DNA of 64,000 bases from Vibrio gazogenes (GTDB lineage: Bacteria; Pseudomonadota; Gammaproteobacteria; Enterobacterales; Vibrionaceae), in assembly GCF_023920225.1 (NCBI RefSeq), contig NZ_CP092588.1, positions 1,116,001 through 1,180,000 on the forward strand, written 5' to 3'. Positions 9,392 to 19,517 of this stretch are shown piece by piece (within the stretch, counting starts at the first letter, position 1; every line of letters starts with the position of its first letter). A program made the position numbers and the translations under genes. A model generated the notes under the pieces. It ran no database searches. It was not told the DNA's origin and saw only the letters and a program-made list of their open reading frames with translations.

Positions 9392-10084
9392 TTACCAATC
9401 ACAACGTGTTCTTAATGGCTTGAGTGCGTCGCTCAAACCCGAGGTATCGAAAGTCAGACCATCAATCACCTTTGAATTAGAACGCAACACCGTATTGTCT
9501 TTGTTGGCCATAATCCGCATCAGGCTAATCGCCGGCATACCGCGTCCTGAGGAGAGTAACAATCCTGCATCATCGCTACGCCAGTATTGCGTTTCACGCT
9601 GAATCGTCACTTTGGCTCTGGCATCGGGGATCTCACTTGGCAGTGCCAATTCCACCCGACTGATACGGTGAATACAGCTCATCATCAACACTGGTTTTTG
9701 ATCATTCGCGAACCGTGATGCGGGATTCGATGCCAACAGAATCAACCACGCATCATCCCCTTGTTCGGTCAGGTGCATCATTTGGCCCTCACCGAGTTTT
9801 GCCAATGAATCCATCGCATGTAGCCACGACTCTGATGCACCGATCTTCTGCGCTTTGACTGGCGTCAGATGCAACGGGGTTTCAAACACGCGATCAAAAC
9901 AACGTAATCGTTCCAGACGCTCCGAGACACTCCGACACTGATTTGCCTGCTCAACCAACTGCTCCGGTTTGGTTAAAACCTCCGGCTTCGGCATTTGGGG
10001 GTCGGTTGCGGCCATCGCTGCAACCGCGGGAAATAACATCAGTGTCGCCAAGCTCATGACTGAGCGAGAAATTCTTAATTTCAT
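9392..10084 (-). CDS. vasI: T6SS-associated periplasmic protein VasI (TagO)
   Basis: 230 aa with a Sec signal peptide (residues 1-25, AMA/ATD). After it comes the short Cys-containing motif CRSVSERLERLRCFDRVFETP typical of VasI/TagO. Located between vasH and tssA as in V. cholerae (VCA0118). The ATG overlaps the vasH stop (ATGA), so the two are translationally coupled. The molecular role is poorly defined; it is an accessory component of this T6SS type. Confidence 0.88.
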   Translation of the reverse strand: MKLRISRSVMSLATLMLFPAVAAMAATDPQMPKPEVLTKPEQLVEQANQCRSVSERLERLRCFDRVFETPLHLTPVKAQKIGASESWLHAMDSLAKLGEGQMMHLTEQGDDAWLILLASNPASRFANDQKPVLMMSCIHRISRVELALPSEIPDARAKVTIQRETQYWRSDDAGLLLSSGRGMPAISLMRIMANKDNTVLRSNSKVIDGLTFDTSGLSDALKPLRTRCDW

Positions 10085-11616
10085 GGCGCTTTAATCTCCA
10101 GTTTCTGGCATTTGTAAGCCAGTGTCCGTTTGGGAATGCCTAAGCTTTCTGCCGCTTTGGCTCGGTCACCGGAAAACAATCGCAGACGTTCTCTGATAAT
10201 TTTTGATTCAAAATCCTGGATCGCCTGTTTGAGATCTTTAATCACAGTACACGACTCCGGCTCTTCAACCTGAAACAGGTTGACCTCCTCCCGAGGCAGG
10301 ATCCGATGAATAAAACTATTCACCTGAACTTCATGGCCGTCTTGTGTCTGTGCACATCCAAACTCGATTAAATGCTTGAGCTCACGCACATTGCCGTTGA
10401 AATTGTGCTGTTTCAGGCAATCAATCGCTTTGTAATTCAACCCACGGATCTGAGTGCCGTGCGAGTCATTGAATAGCTGAACAAAATGCTGACTCAATAA
10501 CGCAATATCATCGATTCGCTCGGTCAAACATGGCACGGTAATCGGGTATTGAAACAGCCGATAATAGAGATCTTGGCGAAATGCTTTCTGACGAACTTGA
10601 CTCAATAGATTGACGTGCGTGGCAGAAACCAGCCGAAAATCGGAAGTCAGTTCTTCTTTACCGCCAACCGGACGGAATGTTCGCGTTTCAAGCACTCGCA
10701 ACAACTTGGCTTGCAGGACCAAAGGCATATCACCGATTTCATCAAGAAAGAGCGTGCCGCCATTTGCCTGTGCGATCAGTCCCTGTTTATCGGCTTCGGC
10801 CCCGGAGAAAGCGCCTTTGCTATACCCGAACAACTCACTCTCAAGTAAGTTTTCCGGAATCGCGGCACAGTTAATCGCAATAAAGGCTTGATCGGCCCGT
10901 TCGGACAAGTCATGCACCGCCTGAGCCACCAGCTCTTTCCCTGTTCCCGTATCGCCCTGAATCATCACCGATAACTGAGAACCGGCGGCACTGACAATCT
11001 GCTCTCTGAGTTTGATCATCGGTGCACTCTGGCCCACCAACGTCTGGGACAAAGAGTCACTCAGACGTTGCTGCTCACGGGCTCGCTCAACATCGAACAG
11101 AGATTCGCGGAGATCGCGTTGATGCTGCTCTTCACGTTCAATATCGGTTAACAGCGTCCACTGTTGGCTGAATACATCCACATAACGGCAAAAATCGTCA
11201 TCAGAAAATATCTGCTGAAGATGTTCCGTCTCACCAATCAGAAATAGCAGGGTCTTCACGACATCCTGATGAAGGGGTAACGGAACAATGCGGACAACGT
11301 CAAACATACCGACGGATTCAGTCAACTGGGCAAATGCACGATTAGATTGCCAAAAAACCAAACTCTCTAATGACAATGCCATCGGTTTTGAGGACTGGAG
11401 AACATGGGCGAACGGACAGTCAAAATCACTCACCGACCACACCATCTCCAGATCAGGCCGATGAGGGACTAATGTCCGCCCATCAGCACTGGGTACCAGC
11501 AATAAGCAAGTGTCGAGATCCAACTCACGTGAAACCGTATCGATAAAAAGCGTCGCTAATTGCTGCGCTTTTCTGATACCGACGAGATCGGTCGCGTAAG
11601 TTAACCAGCGGTTCAT
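10081..11616 (-). CDS. vasH: Sigma-54-dependent T6SS regulator VasH
   Basis: 511 aa enhancer-binding protein: an N-terminal GAF-like sensory half (1-180), a central AAA+ domain with Walker A GDTGTGKE and Walker B GGTLFLDEIG, and a C-terminal Fis-type helix-turn-helix (DRAKAAESLGIPKRTLAYK). The loop that contacts sigma-54, normally GAFTGA, reads GAFSGA here. In V. cholerae VasH activates hcp/vgrG operons with RpoN rather than the main cluster, and hcp/vgrG are absent from this window, so its targets are expected elsewhere. It sits between clpV and vasI. Confidence 0.95.
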   Translation of the reverse strand: MNRWLTYATDLVGIRKAQQLATLFIDTVSRELDLDTCLLLVPSADGRTLVPHRPDLEMVWSVSDFDCPFAHVLQSSKPMALSLESLVFWQSNRAFAQLTESVGMFDVVRIVPLPLHQDVVKTLLFLIGETEHLQQIFSDDDFCRYVDVFSQQWTLLTDIEREEQHQRDLRESLFDVERAREQQRLSDSLSQTLVGQSAPMIKLREQIVSAAGSQLSVMIQGDTGTGKELVAQAVHDLSERADQAFIAINCAAIPENLLESELFGYSKGAFSGAEADKQGLIAQANGGTLFLDEIGDMPLVLQAKLLRVLETRTFRPVGGKEELTSDFRLVSATHVNLLSQVRQKAFRQDLYYRLFQYPITVPCLTERIDDIALLSQHFVQLFNDSHGTQIRGLNYKAIDCLKQHNFNGNVRELKHLIEFGCAQTQDGHEVQVNSFIHRILPREEVNLFQVEEPESCTVIKDLKQAIQDFESKIIRERLRLFSGDRAKAAESLGIPKRTLAYKCQKLEIKAP

Positions 11617-11618
11617 CC

Positions 11619-14315
11619 TTATTCAACCTCACCGATGAATTCACCATCAACCGCAGCCAGATAGACCCGGTTAATCGATTCACGCTGCGCAAGCTTGTTC
11701 AACAGTGCCAGCGAGACCGGTGGTAACAGTTGGCCTTCGATAATCGCTTCCAGCATCCGCGCACCATTTTCAGAACGGGTCGCCCGGGTCAGGATTTCCT
11801 CAATCAATGAATCGGCAATCTCAACTTCTGCGGCATAACGCTCTTGGAATATTTTTTCCAAACGAGTCAGTTTCGCCTGAACAATTTCAGCCAAGACTTC
11901 TTTCTTGAGCGGTAAGTAAGGAATCACTTCCATCCGAGCCAACAGCGCTGGTTTAAAGAAGTCAGCCAGTTCAGGATATAATCGGTCTGCAATGATTTTC
12001 GGTTCGTCAGCATAATCAACAATGGTCTGATAACCGAGATTCGATGTCAGGAAGAACACGATGTTCTTACAGTCGATAACTCGCCCTTCACCATCGGCAA
12101 GCTCACCTTTATCAAACGCCTGATAGAAAATATTCAGCACTTCAGGATGCGCTTTTTCAACTTCATCCAGCAGTACCACCGAATAAGGCATTTTGCGGAT
12201 CGCTTCCGTCAACACTCCCCCTTCACCGTAACCGACATAACCCGGAGGTGAACCGATCAAACGTGAAACGGTATGTTTTTCTTGGTATTCAGACATGTTG
12301 ATGGTGGTCAGGAATTGTTGTCCGCCATAAAGTTGTTCAGCTAACTGAATCACCGTTTCGGTTTTACCGACACCACTTGGTCCCACCAACAGGAAAGCCC
12401 CTTTCGGACGGCCGGGACGACGTAAGTCGGCACGGGCTGTCAATAAATGACGGTGAACCCGTTCGATAGCCGTGTCCTGACCTTTGATGGTTTCCCCTAA
12501 AATAGACGTCAGATGGGTAATTTTGTGCAATTCATCAGTATTCATTTGATCGACAGGCACGCCCGTCCAGTCTGCAATCACTTCTGCAATCTGGTCTGAA
12601 TCGACTTGCGGATAAATCAGACGCTCACGATGCGGAATCGCTTCAAGCGTGGCATACTTCTCTTGCAGTTCACGCTTCAGCGTTTCCATCACCTCTTGTG
12701 GCGATTGCTCTGCGGATGCTTCCTGCCCTTCAACCAACTCATCCAAGACTTCAAATGAAGTGGCTTCAGCCGGTTGTGCATCGCCCTCAGCGTGTTGCAA
12801 CGAAAGCGCAATCAACTGTGAACGGAGCTCAATAATGGATTCAACCAGCGTTTTCTGACTTTCCCAGCTTTCAAGCAGCGTTAATTTTTCCGCTTCGTCT
12901 TGCGCTTCCTGAGCACGCAGCTCATCCAGACGTTTGACATCATTTTCACTGCCGAGGAACTGTGCCCTTTCGAGCATGTCGATTTCTAACTGGCGCTGAT
13001 AGCAATTGGTTTCCAACTGAGCAAGGCGCTTCGGTGGCGTGGTCAGGTGAATCGCAATTCTGGCACAAGCGGTATCTAAAACATCAATGGCTTTATCCGG
13101 CAGTTGGCGTCCTGAAATATAGCGAGCCGATAGTTCAGCAGCCGCTTTCAATGCTTCATCGGTGATCAAAACGTGGTGGGCTTTTTCATACACACTATTC
13201 AGACCACGCAGGATATCAACCGCCTGACCGATGCTTGGCTCTTCCAGTTTCACCAGTTGGAAACGACGGGTCAGCGCCGGATCTTTTTCAAAATATTTTT
13301 TGTACTCTTTCCAAGTCGTCGCAGCAACGGTACTCAGCTCACCACGGGCAAGTGCCGGTTTGAGCAAGTTGGCCGCATCGGCGCCACCTTCCTGATTACC
13401 GGCACCGATCAAGGTGTGCGCTTCATCGATAAACAGAATAATTGGCGTCGGTGACGTTTTAATCGCATCAATCACACCTTTAAGGCGTTTCTCGAATTCA
13501 CCTTTGACTGACGCTCCGGCCTGAAGCAAACCTAAATCGAGCGCCATGATATCGACATTTTTCAGTTGGTCAGGCACGTTGCCAGCAACGATTCGCAGCG
13601 CAAGGCCTTCAATCATGGCACTTTTACCGACCCCGGCATCACCGACGACAATCGGGTTGTTCTTGCGGCGACGACACAGGATATCAATCATCAGATTGAT
13701 TTCATTTTCACGGCATAAGACCGGATCCAGCTCACCACGACGGGCCTGCTCACTGACATTCGAACAGTATTTCTGTAACGGTGTGCTTGCTTCTGTCAGG
13801 GGAGATTTCGCGCTACTTTTTTCTGCCGTTTTATCGACTGCCGTTTCAGAGGAATCGGCGACAACAGCCGCGAAGTTTTTCTTCAGCGTTTCCCGGTTAA
13901 TACTTTCTAACAGGGCGATTAGTCGTACGGGCAGATAGCGATCAACCCGAGTCAGTGCCGCCAGAAAAATCGCACCGGAGCGTAATTCATTTTGATCCAG
14001 CTCGGTAGTGGACAATAACCAGGCTTCCTGCAATAACTCAACCAGTAATGGCGAAAAAGCAGGATAAGTGTCCAGTGCATGTTCACGCGTATACGAGCTG
14101 GCAATAGCTTGTCTGACATTTTCAAAATCGATATTGGCCTGCTTGAGGATGACACGGATATCTGACAGCGGGTTGTCCAGCAGAACATCGAGATAGTGTT
14201 CTAGCGTCACTTCAGGATGTTGACGTTCAATACATAAAGAAGCCGCCTGCTCAAGCGCCAGCTTACTTTGTTGGTTTAACTTTGAAATAAGAGTGGGTAA
14301 TTCAATTCGGATCAC
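11619..14315 (-). CDS. clpV: T6SS AAA+ ATPase ClpV/TssH
   Basis: 898 aa from the GTG at 14315, which gives the expected N-terminus IRIELPTLI and has AGGTGA upstream; a GTG at 14324 is the alternative. Order: N domain (1-150), first AAA+ with GDAGVGKSA and ILFIDEAH, coiled middle domain (about 410-560), second AAA+ with GPSGVGKTE and [11 protein letters not shown], and the C-terminal D2-small domain. It disassembles contracted TssBC sheaths. Both ATP sites appear intact. Confidence 0.96.
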   Translation of the reverse strand: MIRIELPTLISKLNQQSKLALEQAASLCIERQHPEVTLEHYLDVLLDNPLSDIRVILKQANIDFENVRQAIASSYTREHALDTYPAFSPLLVELLQEAWLLSTTELDQNELRSGAIFLAALTRVDRYLPVRLIALLESINRETLKKNFAAVVADSSETAVDKTAEKSSAKSPLTEASTPLQKYCSNVSEQARRGELDPVLCRENEINLMIDILCRRRKNNPIVVGDAGVGKSAMIEGLALRIVAGNVPDQLKNVDIMALDLGLLQAGASVKGEFEKRLKGVIDAIKTSPTPIILFIDEAHTLIGAGNQEGGADAANLLKPALARGELSTVAATTWKEYKKYFEKDPALTRRFQLVKLEEPSIGQAVDILRGLNSVYEKAHHVLITDEALKAAAELSARYISGRQLPDKAIDVLDTACARIAIHLTTPPKRLAQLETNCYQRQLEIDMLERAQFLGSENDVKRLDELRAQEAQDEAEKLTLLESWESQKTLVESIIELRSQLIALSLQHAEGDAQPAEATSFEVLDELVEGQEASAEQSPQEVMETLKRELQEKYATLEAIPHRERLIYPQVDSDQIAEVIADWTGVPVDQMNTDELHKITHLTSILGETIKGQDTAIERVHRHLLTARADLRRPGRPKGAFLLVGPSGVGKTETVIQLAEQLYGGQQFLTTINMSEYQEKHTVSRLIGSPPGYVGYGEGGVLTEAIRKMPYSVVLLDEVEKAHPEVLNIFYQAFDKGELADGEGRVIDCKNIVFFLTSNLGYQTIVDYADEPKIIADRLYPELADFFKPALLARMEVIPYLPLKKEVLAEIVQAKLTRLEKIFQERYAAEVEIADSLIEEILTRATRSENGARMLEAIIEGQLLPPVSLALLNKLAQRESINRVYLAAVDGEFIGEVE

Positions 14316-14337
14316 AGCGATCACCTAGCCTAAAAAA

Positions 14338-15111
14338 TTAATTAAGAAGTTGACTTAACTGGTTCACAACGTCAGCCGATTTCTCGTGCAATAACCATGT
14401 GTAACCCAGAAAGATCCCGCTCCACAGCAGGAAGAATCCAAGAAAAACGGACCAAACCGGCAGTTGACGATTCAGACGGTACTTGGCATCGACGATATGT
14501 TGATTGGCTTGATTGAGTGGTTGAATCTTTTTCTCTTCAAGCGCGGCCAGCATATCGTATAAGTGACTGATCACTCTTTCGCGCTCATTGTGACCATTTT
14601 CCATCACGCGATACTTGCCTTCGAAGCCGAGGATCAGGCAGTGATAGATAAATTCCAACAGAAGCTTGTAGCGTTGCGGTTCGCCTTCAAGACGAGCAAG
14701 AATGGTGTAGACCTTTTCTCCACCCCAAGTTTCATTATGAAAACGAGAAAGCATTGAGTGGGATGCCCAGATACTGGAAGAGCCCCATTCCGTGCCCATG
14801 ACGGCTTCATCGAGAAACGTACACAAGATGTATCGATAAGCCATCAATACGGCATTATCAAAACCTTTCTCGGTCAGTTCGATTTCAATCGCTTTGATCT
14901 CTTCAACCGTTTGATGATAGATCTGTTCGATATTCGGACAACTGGTCATACTCCGAACCCGGAGTGACAGACCAAATAACGGGGTCGCTGCATCAATCAG
15001 GACATTGGGGTTATCCCCCCGTAATTGGAACCAATAGTCTTGGTCCCGGTTGATATTTTCCACATTATCAAACAATAAATTGTCAATGTGTTCACCCGTA
15101 TTCTGCACCAC
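14338..15111 (-). CDS. tssL: T6SS inner-membrane protein TssL (DotU-type)
   Basis: 257 aa; GTG start with AAGGAG 6 nt upstream. The cytoplasmic DotU domain (YRYILCTFLDEAVMGTEWG...) is followed by a single C-terminal membrane helix (WSVFLGFFLLWSGIFLGYTWLL). No OmpA-type peptidoglycan-binding extension is present, as in the short TssL of V. cholerae. It partners TssM and the TssK baseplate protein encoded just upstream; the gap to tssK is 2 bp. Confidence 0.95.
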   Translation of the reverse strand: MVQNTGEHIDNLLFDNVENINRDQDYWFQLRGDNPNVLIDAATPLFGLSLRVRSMTSCPNIEQIYHQTVEEIKAIEIELTEKGFDNAVLMAYRYILCTFLDEAVMGTEWGSSSIWASHSMLSRFHNETWGGEKVYTILARLEGEPQRYKLLLEFIYHCLILGFEGKYRVMENGHNERERVISHLYDMLAALEEKKIQPLNQANQHIVDAKYRLNRQLPVWSVFLGFFLLWSGIFLGYTWLLHEKSADVVNQLSQLLN

Positions 15112-15113
15112 AA

Positions 15114-16448
15114 TTAACTCCTTATCGCCCAGAATTGTAAGTCAAGGTCTTCAAATGCCGCTGCCACATGGAAAGCAAAGCCGCTGGCTTGTCTGATCAT
15201 TGACCAAGCTGAACTGGATTTATCAAGTTGATAGTAGGTATAGCCCGCATGGTAAGGGAGCTGACGCGGCGCAACAGGTAGCGGCGTCAATGGGATACCC
15301 GGCAGTTGGAGAGAAATCAGCTCTCTGATCTTCTCAACAGAAGCGACTTTGGTCTGTTGTACGAACACACGACGCAGCTCATCCAGCGGCATTCTTGCTT
15401 TAACAGCAATAATAAAGTCGGCATCTTCCATAAGGTTGGTGTCATGGATTGGCGCAACCATGAGGCCATATTTGCGTTTATCCAACTGGATAGAAACCGC
15501 ACGCGGTTCAAGCACGACACTCAGGCTCTGTCTCATGTGACGAATCAGCGTCATGAAACAGTCCGTCGGCATGTCATGGTTATAAACCGGAATGGTTGGC
15601 GGTAGACGACTTTCATCGGTAAACGTTGCCAACTCACCACAAATCGACGCTAAACATTCAAACAGCCGTTCTGGATGAAGCGTCCGGAGTTTGGATAAAT
15701 GCTCAATCAGCGGCTGCAAGCGGTTCAGCGCCTGTAATAACATAAAGTCAGACACATCAGCCACCGCGCCCTGACCGGGAGAACTGATCCGTTCTGCGAT
15801 ACTTTTCGCGCGTTCATTCATCAGTCCGGCGATTTCAGTCACCACCCGATGCAGCGTCACGTTGACAGATGAATTGAGATGACACGGGATAAATTCAGGA
15901 TCCAACACCAAACTCCCATCCGGGCGTTTTTCGAGAATCCGGGCAATGGCAAATGATGCATAGGAGCTGCGGTCTTCTTTTTCCAGCATCAGATGCATGC
16001 GCACCGGAGACACATCGATCGTGGTGGTATCGCCCTGCATACTTTGGACATCGCGGACATCCATCCGGCGACTTTCATAACGCCCGGTGCCGCGTTCCTC
16101 CGGCCAACTCACTTCGAGCAGCGATTCGGTCCGCAATGGCAGTGCCAGATAGACCAATTGCCCGGCCAGTGAAGCATCTTCGATTTCCAGCGGCTCAGGG
16201 AGTGAGTCTTCCTGCGGAATGTTAAAAACAGTACCGTCAGGCATCACGCCTGATAAACGTTCAATTGCAATCCGGCCGAATGCCAGATATTCCGGATTTA
16301 ATGCCAGCTCAGAGATGCCGTACAGATAGCCACTGACAGAATTCATCCGTGCATCAACATAGTATTCTGTATATCGTTGTTGTTGTTGGAAATGCTGAGG
16401 CTTGATAAACAATCCTTCGTTCCAGATAACACGGTTACGTGCAAACAT
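15114..16448 (-). CDS. tssK: T6SS baseplate protein TssK
   Basis: 444 aa, normal length. The start RNRVIWNEGLFIKPQHFQQQQRYTEYYV is the family signature; the body matches the TssK shoulder/neck domains and a C-terminal head domain. It links the TssFGE wedge to TssL/TssM at the membrane. Encoded five bases after tssJ. Confidence 0.96.
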   Translation of the reverse strand: MFARNRVIWNEGLFIKPQHFQQQQRYTEYYVDARMNSVSGYLYGISELALNPEYLAFGRIAIERLSGVMPDGTVFNIPQEDSLPEPLEIEDASLAGQLVYLALPLRTESLLEVSWPEERGTGRYESRRMDVRDVQSMQGDTTTIDVSPVRMHLMLEKEDRSSYASFAIARILEKRPDGSLVLDPEFIPCHLNSSVNVTLHRVVTEIAGLMNERAKSIAERISSPGQGAVADVSDFMLLQALNRLQPLIEHLSKLRTLHPERLFECLASICGELATFTDESRLPPTIPVYNHDMPTDCFMTLIRHMRQSLSVVLEPRAVSIQLDKRKYGLMVAPIHDTNLMEDADFIIAVKARMPLDELRRVFVQQTKVASVEKIRELISLQLPGIPLTPLPVAPRQLPYHAGYTYYQLDKSSSAWSMIRQASGFAFHVAAAFEDLDLQFWAIRS

Positions 16449-16453
16449 CTCGA

Positions 16454-16945
16454 TTATTCCACTTTTTCTAATTTAACATCGTAGTCTTTGAACAGCATCA
16501 GCAGGTGATACTCACGGCCTTTATTCAAGACCTTGACAGCTTTCTTCCATTCACTCAGTTCGGGTTCGGCAAAATGGGCCATGACACCGATATAATGCGT
16601 ATCCGGAGAAATTTTGAATGCATTCACAAACTTAAACTGACCGGGCATCATCATATAATCGTAATCTCTGACAAAGTTACTCCGGAGCGCTTTCTTATAG
16701 TTGGCTTTGATCGTGTCATAGTCGGCTGACATGAACATGGAATCATCTTCCAGTTCAAAGACCTGTACTTCAATCGGTGATGCTTCGCCCCAGATATTGG
16801 GGTTTACACCAGCATCCGTCACCATACTGAATGTCACTGTTGTCGGAGCTTCTGCCGGATTATATTCATCTGCTGCCGTGCTACTGCTACTGCTGCACGC
16901 AGTAAGCATTAGCAAAGCGAATAAAACACAAGCAAACTTTTTCAC
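16454..16945 (-). CDS. tssJ: T6SS outer-membrane lipoprotein TssJ
   Basis: 163 aa. Lipoprotein signal peptide with lipobox LTAC (Cys17), then a Ser-rich spacer and a small beta-sandwich with NPNIWGEASPIEVQVFELEDDSMF typical of TssJ. It anchors TssM to the outer membrane. It lies 2 bp downstream of the Fha gene. Confidence 0.95.
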   Translation of the reverse strand: MKKFACVLFALLMLTACSSSSSTAADEYNPAEAPTTVTFSMVTDAGVNPNIWGEASPIEVQVFELEDDSMFMSADYDTIKANYKKALRSNFVRDYDYMMMPGQFKFVNAFKISPDTHYIGVMAHFAEPELSEWKKAVKVLNKGREYHLLMLFKDYDVKLEKVE

Positions 16946-16947
16946 AA

Positions 16948-18498
16948 TCAGAACTCCAGTTGCTTCTCACGGATTTTCTTGTCGTAAGCCTGTTCGAAAA
17001 TTTCCCAAAACAGCTTTTCAAATCCTTTTTGACGGTTAGACGTCAGTTCTTGGTAGTAGCTGCTATACATATTCCAAGCCCATTCGTCCTCAGAGTTGCT
17101 GCGTTGCTCATTCGGGCGCTTATAATTATTGAAGCGACGCAAGAGTACCTGAGGAGAGAATGCTGCCAGTATCTGACTCAATGCTTCTGTCGTCGCATAC
17201 TGAACGGCTTCGTTATGATCTTGAATGCTTTTCAAACTTTCAGTAATGGCTGCCGGTGCCGACAAATGCACCAGACTCTTTTGCGAGTCATACATGGTTC
17301 TCATGGTCTCTTCATAAGACAGACCCAACCGCAACGGATTATCTTCAATTGGCTGAAGATTGCGGTTCATCATATCGAAACGACCGTGATTCACTTGTTT
17401 GTGCAGCTCCAGTAATCCTTTGACACATGCCTGCAACGACAGACCCAGCTCTTCGGAAAGGAAGTGCATTTTTTCCATATCATGGCTATCGGTCAGATCC
17501 ACACCCAAGCCATCCAGCATCGGACCGGTCAGCAGATGTTTTCCATGATGATTTGTTTCAACAGACTGTTCTGATGTCGATGACATGCTTTTTGCGACTT
17601 CTTCTTCGAGTAGATCGAGTACGTTCTCATCCATCCCATAGCCCTCTGATTCGTTGTTCACTGATTGATAATCGACTGATCCATGACTCACAGATCGGTT
17701 GTGCACAGATTGATTGTCTGTCGCATTAGTGTGGTTACTGCGCGTATTGGCAGGCGCCGCCTGCCGTACGTCTGCTTTGGGCTTTCTGCCCAACTTGAGT
17801 GCCCCGAATCTGAAGATTTTCTTCAGACTAATCGACGCGGTCATATCGTATTCACCGTTTTCCTGCTGCGTTTCCTGCAATGGCTGCTGGTAATATTCTT
17901 CAGCAGCGAGCAAAGGTTGTTCTTGGTTTTCATCTTCTGCCCGGACTTCATCTTCATCACCATCAATCAGCACATAACTGTCATCTTTGTTCTGGGGAGA
18001 GAGTTCATCCAGTGCCATTAATGGGTCCGTCACGCTGTGATCGACTTTATCGGTACGGTGTAAAGTCTCGGCTTCACCGTTATCGTCCGCTAAAAGACTG
18101 TGACGATCGTCATCAAATAACTGCTCCAGTACATTGCTTGAAGCAATATCATCATCACCCGTATTGCCTAAATGAACACGGAGAGAGTAAGGACCGACTT
18201 GAATTTCATCTTTGTTTTCCAACCGGGCTAAGTTGTTGCGGCCCAACGGCATCGACGAACCATTCACATAAGTTGCACCGCAGTTATCACGAACGCAAAA
18301 AGCGCCGTCAACGACCACAATTTCACAATGATTCGGGTAAATGGCGCCATTCTTATCCGAGAGGTGCCAGAAACTATCTGCCGCCGTTCCGATTGTTCCA
18401 CCGGCAGGCGTCCAAGACGTCCGCGAGATCAAGCCGGACTCCAACACCTGAACATTGGTGACAATGATGTTGAGGGAAGGCTGTTTACTTTGAACCAT
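16948..18498 (-). CDS. tagH: T6SS FHA-domain protein TagH (Fha, ImpI-type)
   Basis: 516 aa from the ATG at 18498; a GTG at 18501 overlaps the tssG stop and is the alternative. The N-terminal FHA domain (about 1-115) binds phospho-threonine peptides. An acidic, low-complexity middle (120-310) leads into a C-terminal domain (about 320-516) shared by VasC-type proteins of this cluster (VCA0112). No Ser/Thr kinase (PpkA) is encoded here, so the phospho-partner is unknown. Confidence 0.92.
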   Translation of the reverse strand: MVQSKQPSLNIIVTNVQVLESGLISRTSWTPAGGTIGTAADSFWHLSDKNGAIYPNHCEIVVVDGAFCVRDNCGATYVNGSSMPLGRNNLARLENKDEIQVGPYSLRVHLGNTGDDDIASSNVLEQLFDDDRHSLLADDNGEAETLHRTDKVDHSVTDPLMALDELSPQNKDDSYVLIDGDEDEVRAEDENQEQPLLAAEEYYQQPLQETQQENGEYDMTASISLKKIFRFGALKLGRKPKADVRQAAPANTRSNHTNATDNQSVHNRSVSHGSVDYQSVNNESEGYGMDENVLDLLEEEVAKSMSSTSEQSVETNHHGKHLLTGPMLDGLGVDLTDSHDMEKMHFLSEELGLSLQACVKGLLELHKQVNHGRFDMMNRNLQPIEDNPLRLGLSYEETMRTMYDSQKSLVHLSAPAAITESLKSIQDHNEAVQYATTEALSQILAAFSPQVLLRRFNNYKRPNEQRSNSEDEWAWNMYSSYYQELTSNRQKGFEKLFWEIFEQAYDKKIREKQLEF

Positions 18499-18500
18499 CA

Positions 18501-19517
18501 CTATTGCCTCACCTGAATTAACACATTTTTCTCGCGCTCACCTGAGCCAAGAAACGAATACCACCCCAAGGCCACACTATCCTGAGAGTCCAATCGAAGT
18601 ACGGGGACTTCTTTCTCATCCATAGAGAGCTCCAAGTCATAAGCCATCTGCTCTCGCAAGACGAATTCCACCAACTTACACAGGGGTTGAAACTCCTTCC
18701 CGATCGGCAGAAAATCTGCAAATCGCTCGCGTGACAGTCCTTTAATACAAATCACAAATTTACCGTTACAATCCATCACCGATTCACCGATGACGGTGTT
18801 CATCCCTAAGTTGCCATTTTGCTGACCAAGGGAAAGTTGCTGCGACGGGTCAATCATCACCCTGCGCTTTTCCCACTGCCGGATGCTGACATCTTCCAAA
18901 TCAAAGCAGTGGGCAATAATCCCCGCAACCACTTGCGGAGAACGACTTCGTCCCGCCAGTACACCCGCGTAAGCGAGCATTTTGCACCAGTTGATTGGTG
19001 TATCGCCCCTTAAATCAGGATCAGCCAATCCGACGAGCGCAAATAATTGTTGTGAAAACAGGTCCTGCGCGTCGTCCTGAAAACGCACGTAATAACGATA
19101 TTTACGCCAGATTCGATAGACCAAATTAATCAGGCGGTTATTGAAAAAATCCAGAAAAGGACGTTTGAATCCGCCCGGATCTTCAACTGCCAACTGCTCA
19201 AGAATGAAGCCGGGTAACGGAGACTGCGATCCGGTCAAACCAAAAAAGTTGGTTTGTAAAATCAAATGTTCGTCATCAAACTGGGTCAAATCCTTCACAT
19301 CAGCAGGCGAGAACCCCAAGCTGGGATTCGCACTGAATATCAGGCGACAAACTCTTTCCCAATCTTCATCTTCCGGATTTGAACACTGAAGTTTTTGTAA
19401 CAATTCCACCAGTTGGAAGAAATTGTACGACCTCACCTTATCCGGTATTGGTATGAGCGCTTGCTTTTTTTGAGCTGAATCTATATCAGCGGCTGCATCC
19501 CTGTCCGGGTTCCCCAT
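18501..19517 (-). CDS. tssG: T6SS baseplate protein TssG
   Basis: 338 aa; family signature near the start is SYNFFQLVELLQKL, then FGLTGSQSPLPGFILEQL and FLDFFNNRLINLVYRIWRKYR. TssG is the core subunit of the baseplate wedge together with TssF and TssE. The start overlaps the end of tssF by 37 nt, suggesting coupled translation. Confidence 0.95.
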   Translation of the reverse strand: MGNPDRDAAADIDSAQKKQALIPIPDKVRSYNFFQLVELLQKLQCSNPEDEDWERVCRLIFSANPSLGFSPADVKDLTQFDDEHLILQTNFFGLTGSQSPLPGFILEQLAVEDPGGFKRPFLDFFNNRLINLVYRIWRKYRYYVRFQDDAQDLFSQQLFALVGLADPDLRGDTPINWCKMLAYAGVLAGRSRSPQVVAGIIAHCFDLEDVSIRQWEKRRVMIDPSQQLSLGQQNGNLGMNTVIGESVMDCNGKFVICIKGLSRERFADFLPIGKEFQPLCKLVEFVLREQMAYDLELSMDEKEVPVLRLDSQDSVALGWYSFLGSGEREKNVLIQVRQ

